Assembly (NCBI GenBank): GCA_019359275.1
Contig: JAHHHP010000020.1
Span: forward strand, 1-64,000
DNA length: 64,000 bases
Reading direction: 5' to 3'
Source: Myxacorys chilensis ATA2-1-KO14
Lineage (GTDB): Bacteria; Cyanobacteriota; Cyanobacteriia; Leptolyngbyales; Leptolyngbyaceae
The notes below the pieces were generated by a model. It made no database searches and had not been told where the DNA came from. It saw only the letters and a program-made list of their open reading frames with translations. Position 1 is the stretch's first letter. The number at the start of each line of letters is the position of its first letter. This document shows positions 63,987-64,000 of the stretch, piece by piece. A program made the translations under genes and the position numbers.

Positions 63987-64000
63987 AGGAAAGAAGAATG
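63987..64000 (+). promoter_or_regulatory. ribosome-binding site and start codon of a gene beyond the window
   Basis: AGGA (63987-63990) lies seven bases before an ATG at 63998-64000, the last bases of the window. The gene would run off the window and diverge from the ComEC-like gene. Only the start signal can be seen. Confidence 0.4.

Overview
The window is chromosomal DNA from a cyanobacterium. The evidence is the very frequent HIP1 octamer (GCGATCGC) and its fragments, ATP synthase beta and epsilon genes as a separate pair, a ferredoxin-type IspG, a glycine-tailed RRM protein, a PilT with a proline-rich N-terminus, and several small proteins of cyanobacterial type. The mix resembles filamentous Leptolyngbya-like genomes, but the genus is inference. 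No rRNA, CRISPR array or intact insertion sequence was seen. One tRNA, Ser(CGA), is present.

Two blocks make extracellular polysaccharide. The first (about 0.2-8.7 kb, with two more glycosyltransferases at 13.3-16.3 kb) has a Wzy/O-antigen-ligase-like protein, GT4 enzymes, a family 9 glycoside hydrolase lipoprotein and a Wzx-like flippase. The second (38.1-51.3 kb, all minus strand) has a GT4, a Wzc-type tyrosine autokinase/chain-length regulator, an initiating sugar transferase, an MsbA-like ABC exporter, three overlapping GT4 genes, a second Wzy-like protein and a methyltransferase. Together they supply most steps of a Wzx/Wzy-type export route. Between the pieces of the first block lies an iron cluster (9.2-13.0 kb): ferritin-like protein, FTR1 permease, HhH lipoprotein and Tat-exported two-domain multicopper oxidase. 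A crcB remnant sits beside it.

From 16.8 to 37.3 kb the genes are mostly housekeeping: atpD-atpC, pilT, a C-terminal processing protease, ispG, ylqF, a universal stress protein, pgk, a periplasmic binding protein with a Cache histidine kinase, a SpoU methyltransferase, lpdA, trpC and a class V aminotransferase. Small conserved genes lie between them. After the second polysaccharide block come a phosphoribosyltransferase and a GPH-type sugar symporter.

The most unusual part is an accessory island at about 54.1-58.2 kb. It holds a NACHT STAND NTPase whose C-terminal region contains a low-complexity Ala-Arg-Leu-Asp repeat, and two toxin-antitoxin-like modules with readable antitoxin genes but broken toxin genes (a PIN gene with one in-frame TGA; a DUF4258-like gene with a frameshift and a TGA). 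Copies of the NACHT 3' end recur at 54.3 and 55.3 kb, the second forming the tail of the DUF2283 gene. An 89-bp direct repeat and a 21-bp minisatellite flank the island. It looks like a small defence locus remodelled by repeat-driven recombination. The right end carries a zinc metallopeptidase, an RRM protein with a structured 3' region, the tRNA and a ComEC-like protein whose metallo-beta-lactamase metal site appears lost.
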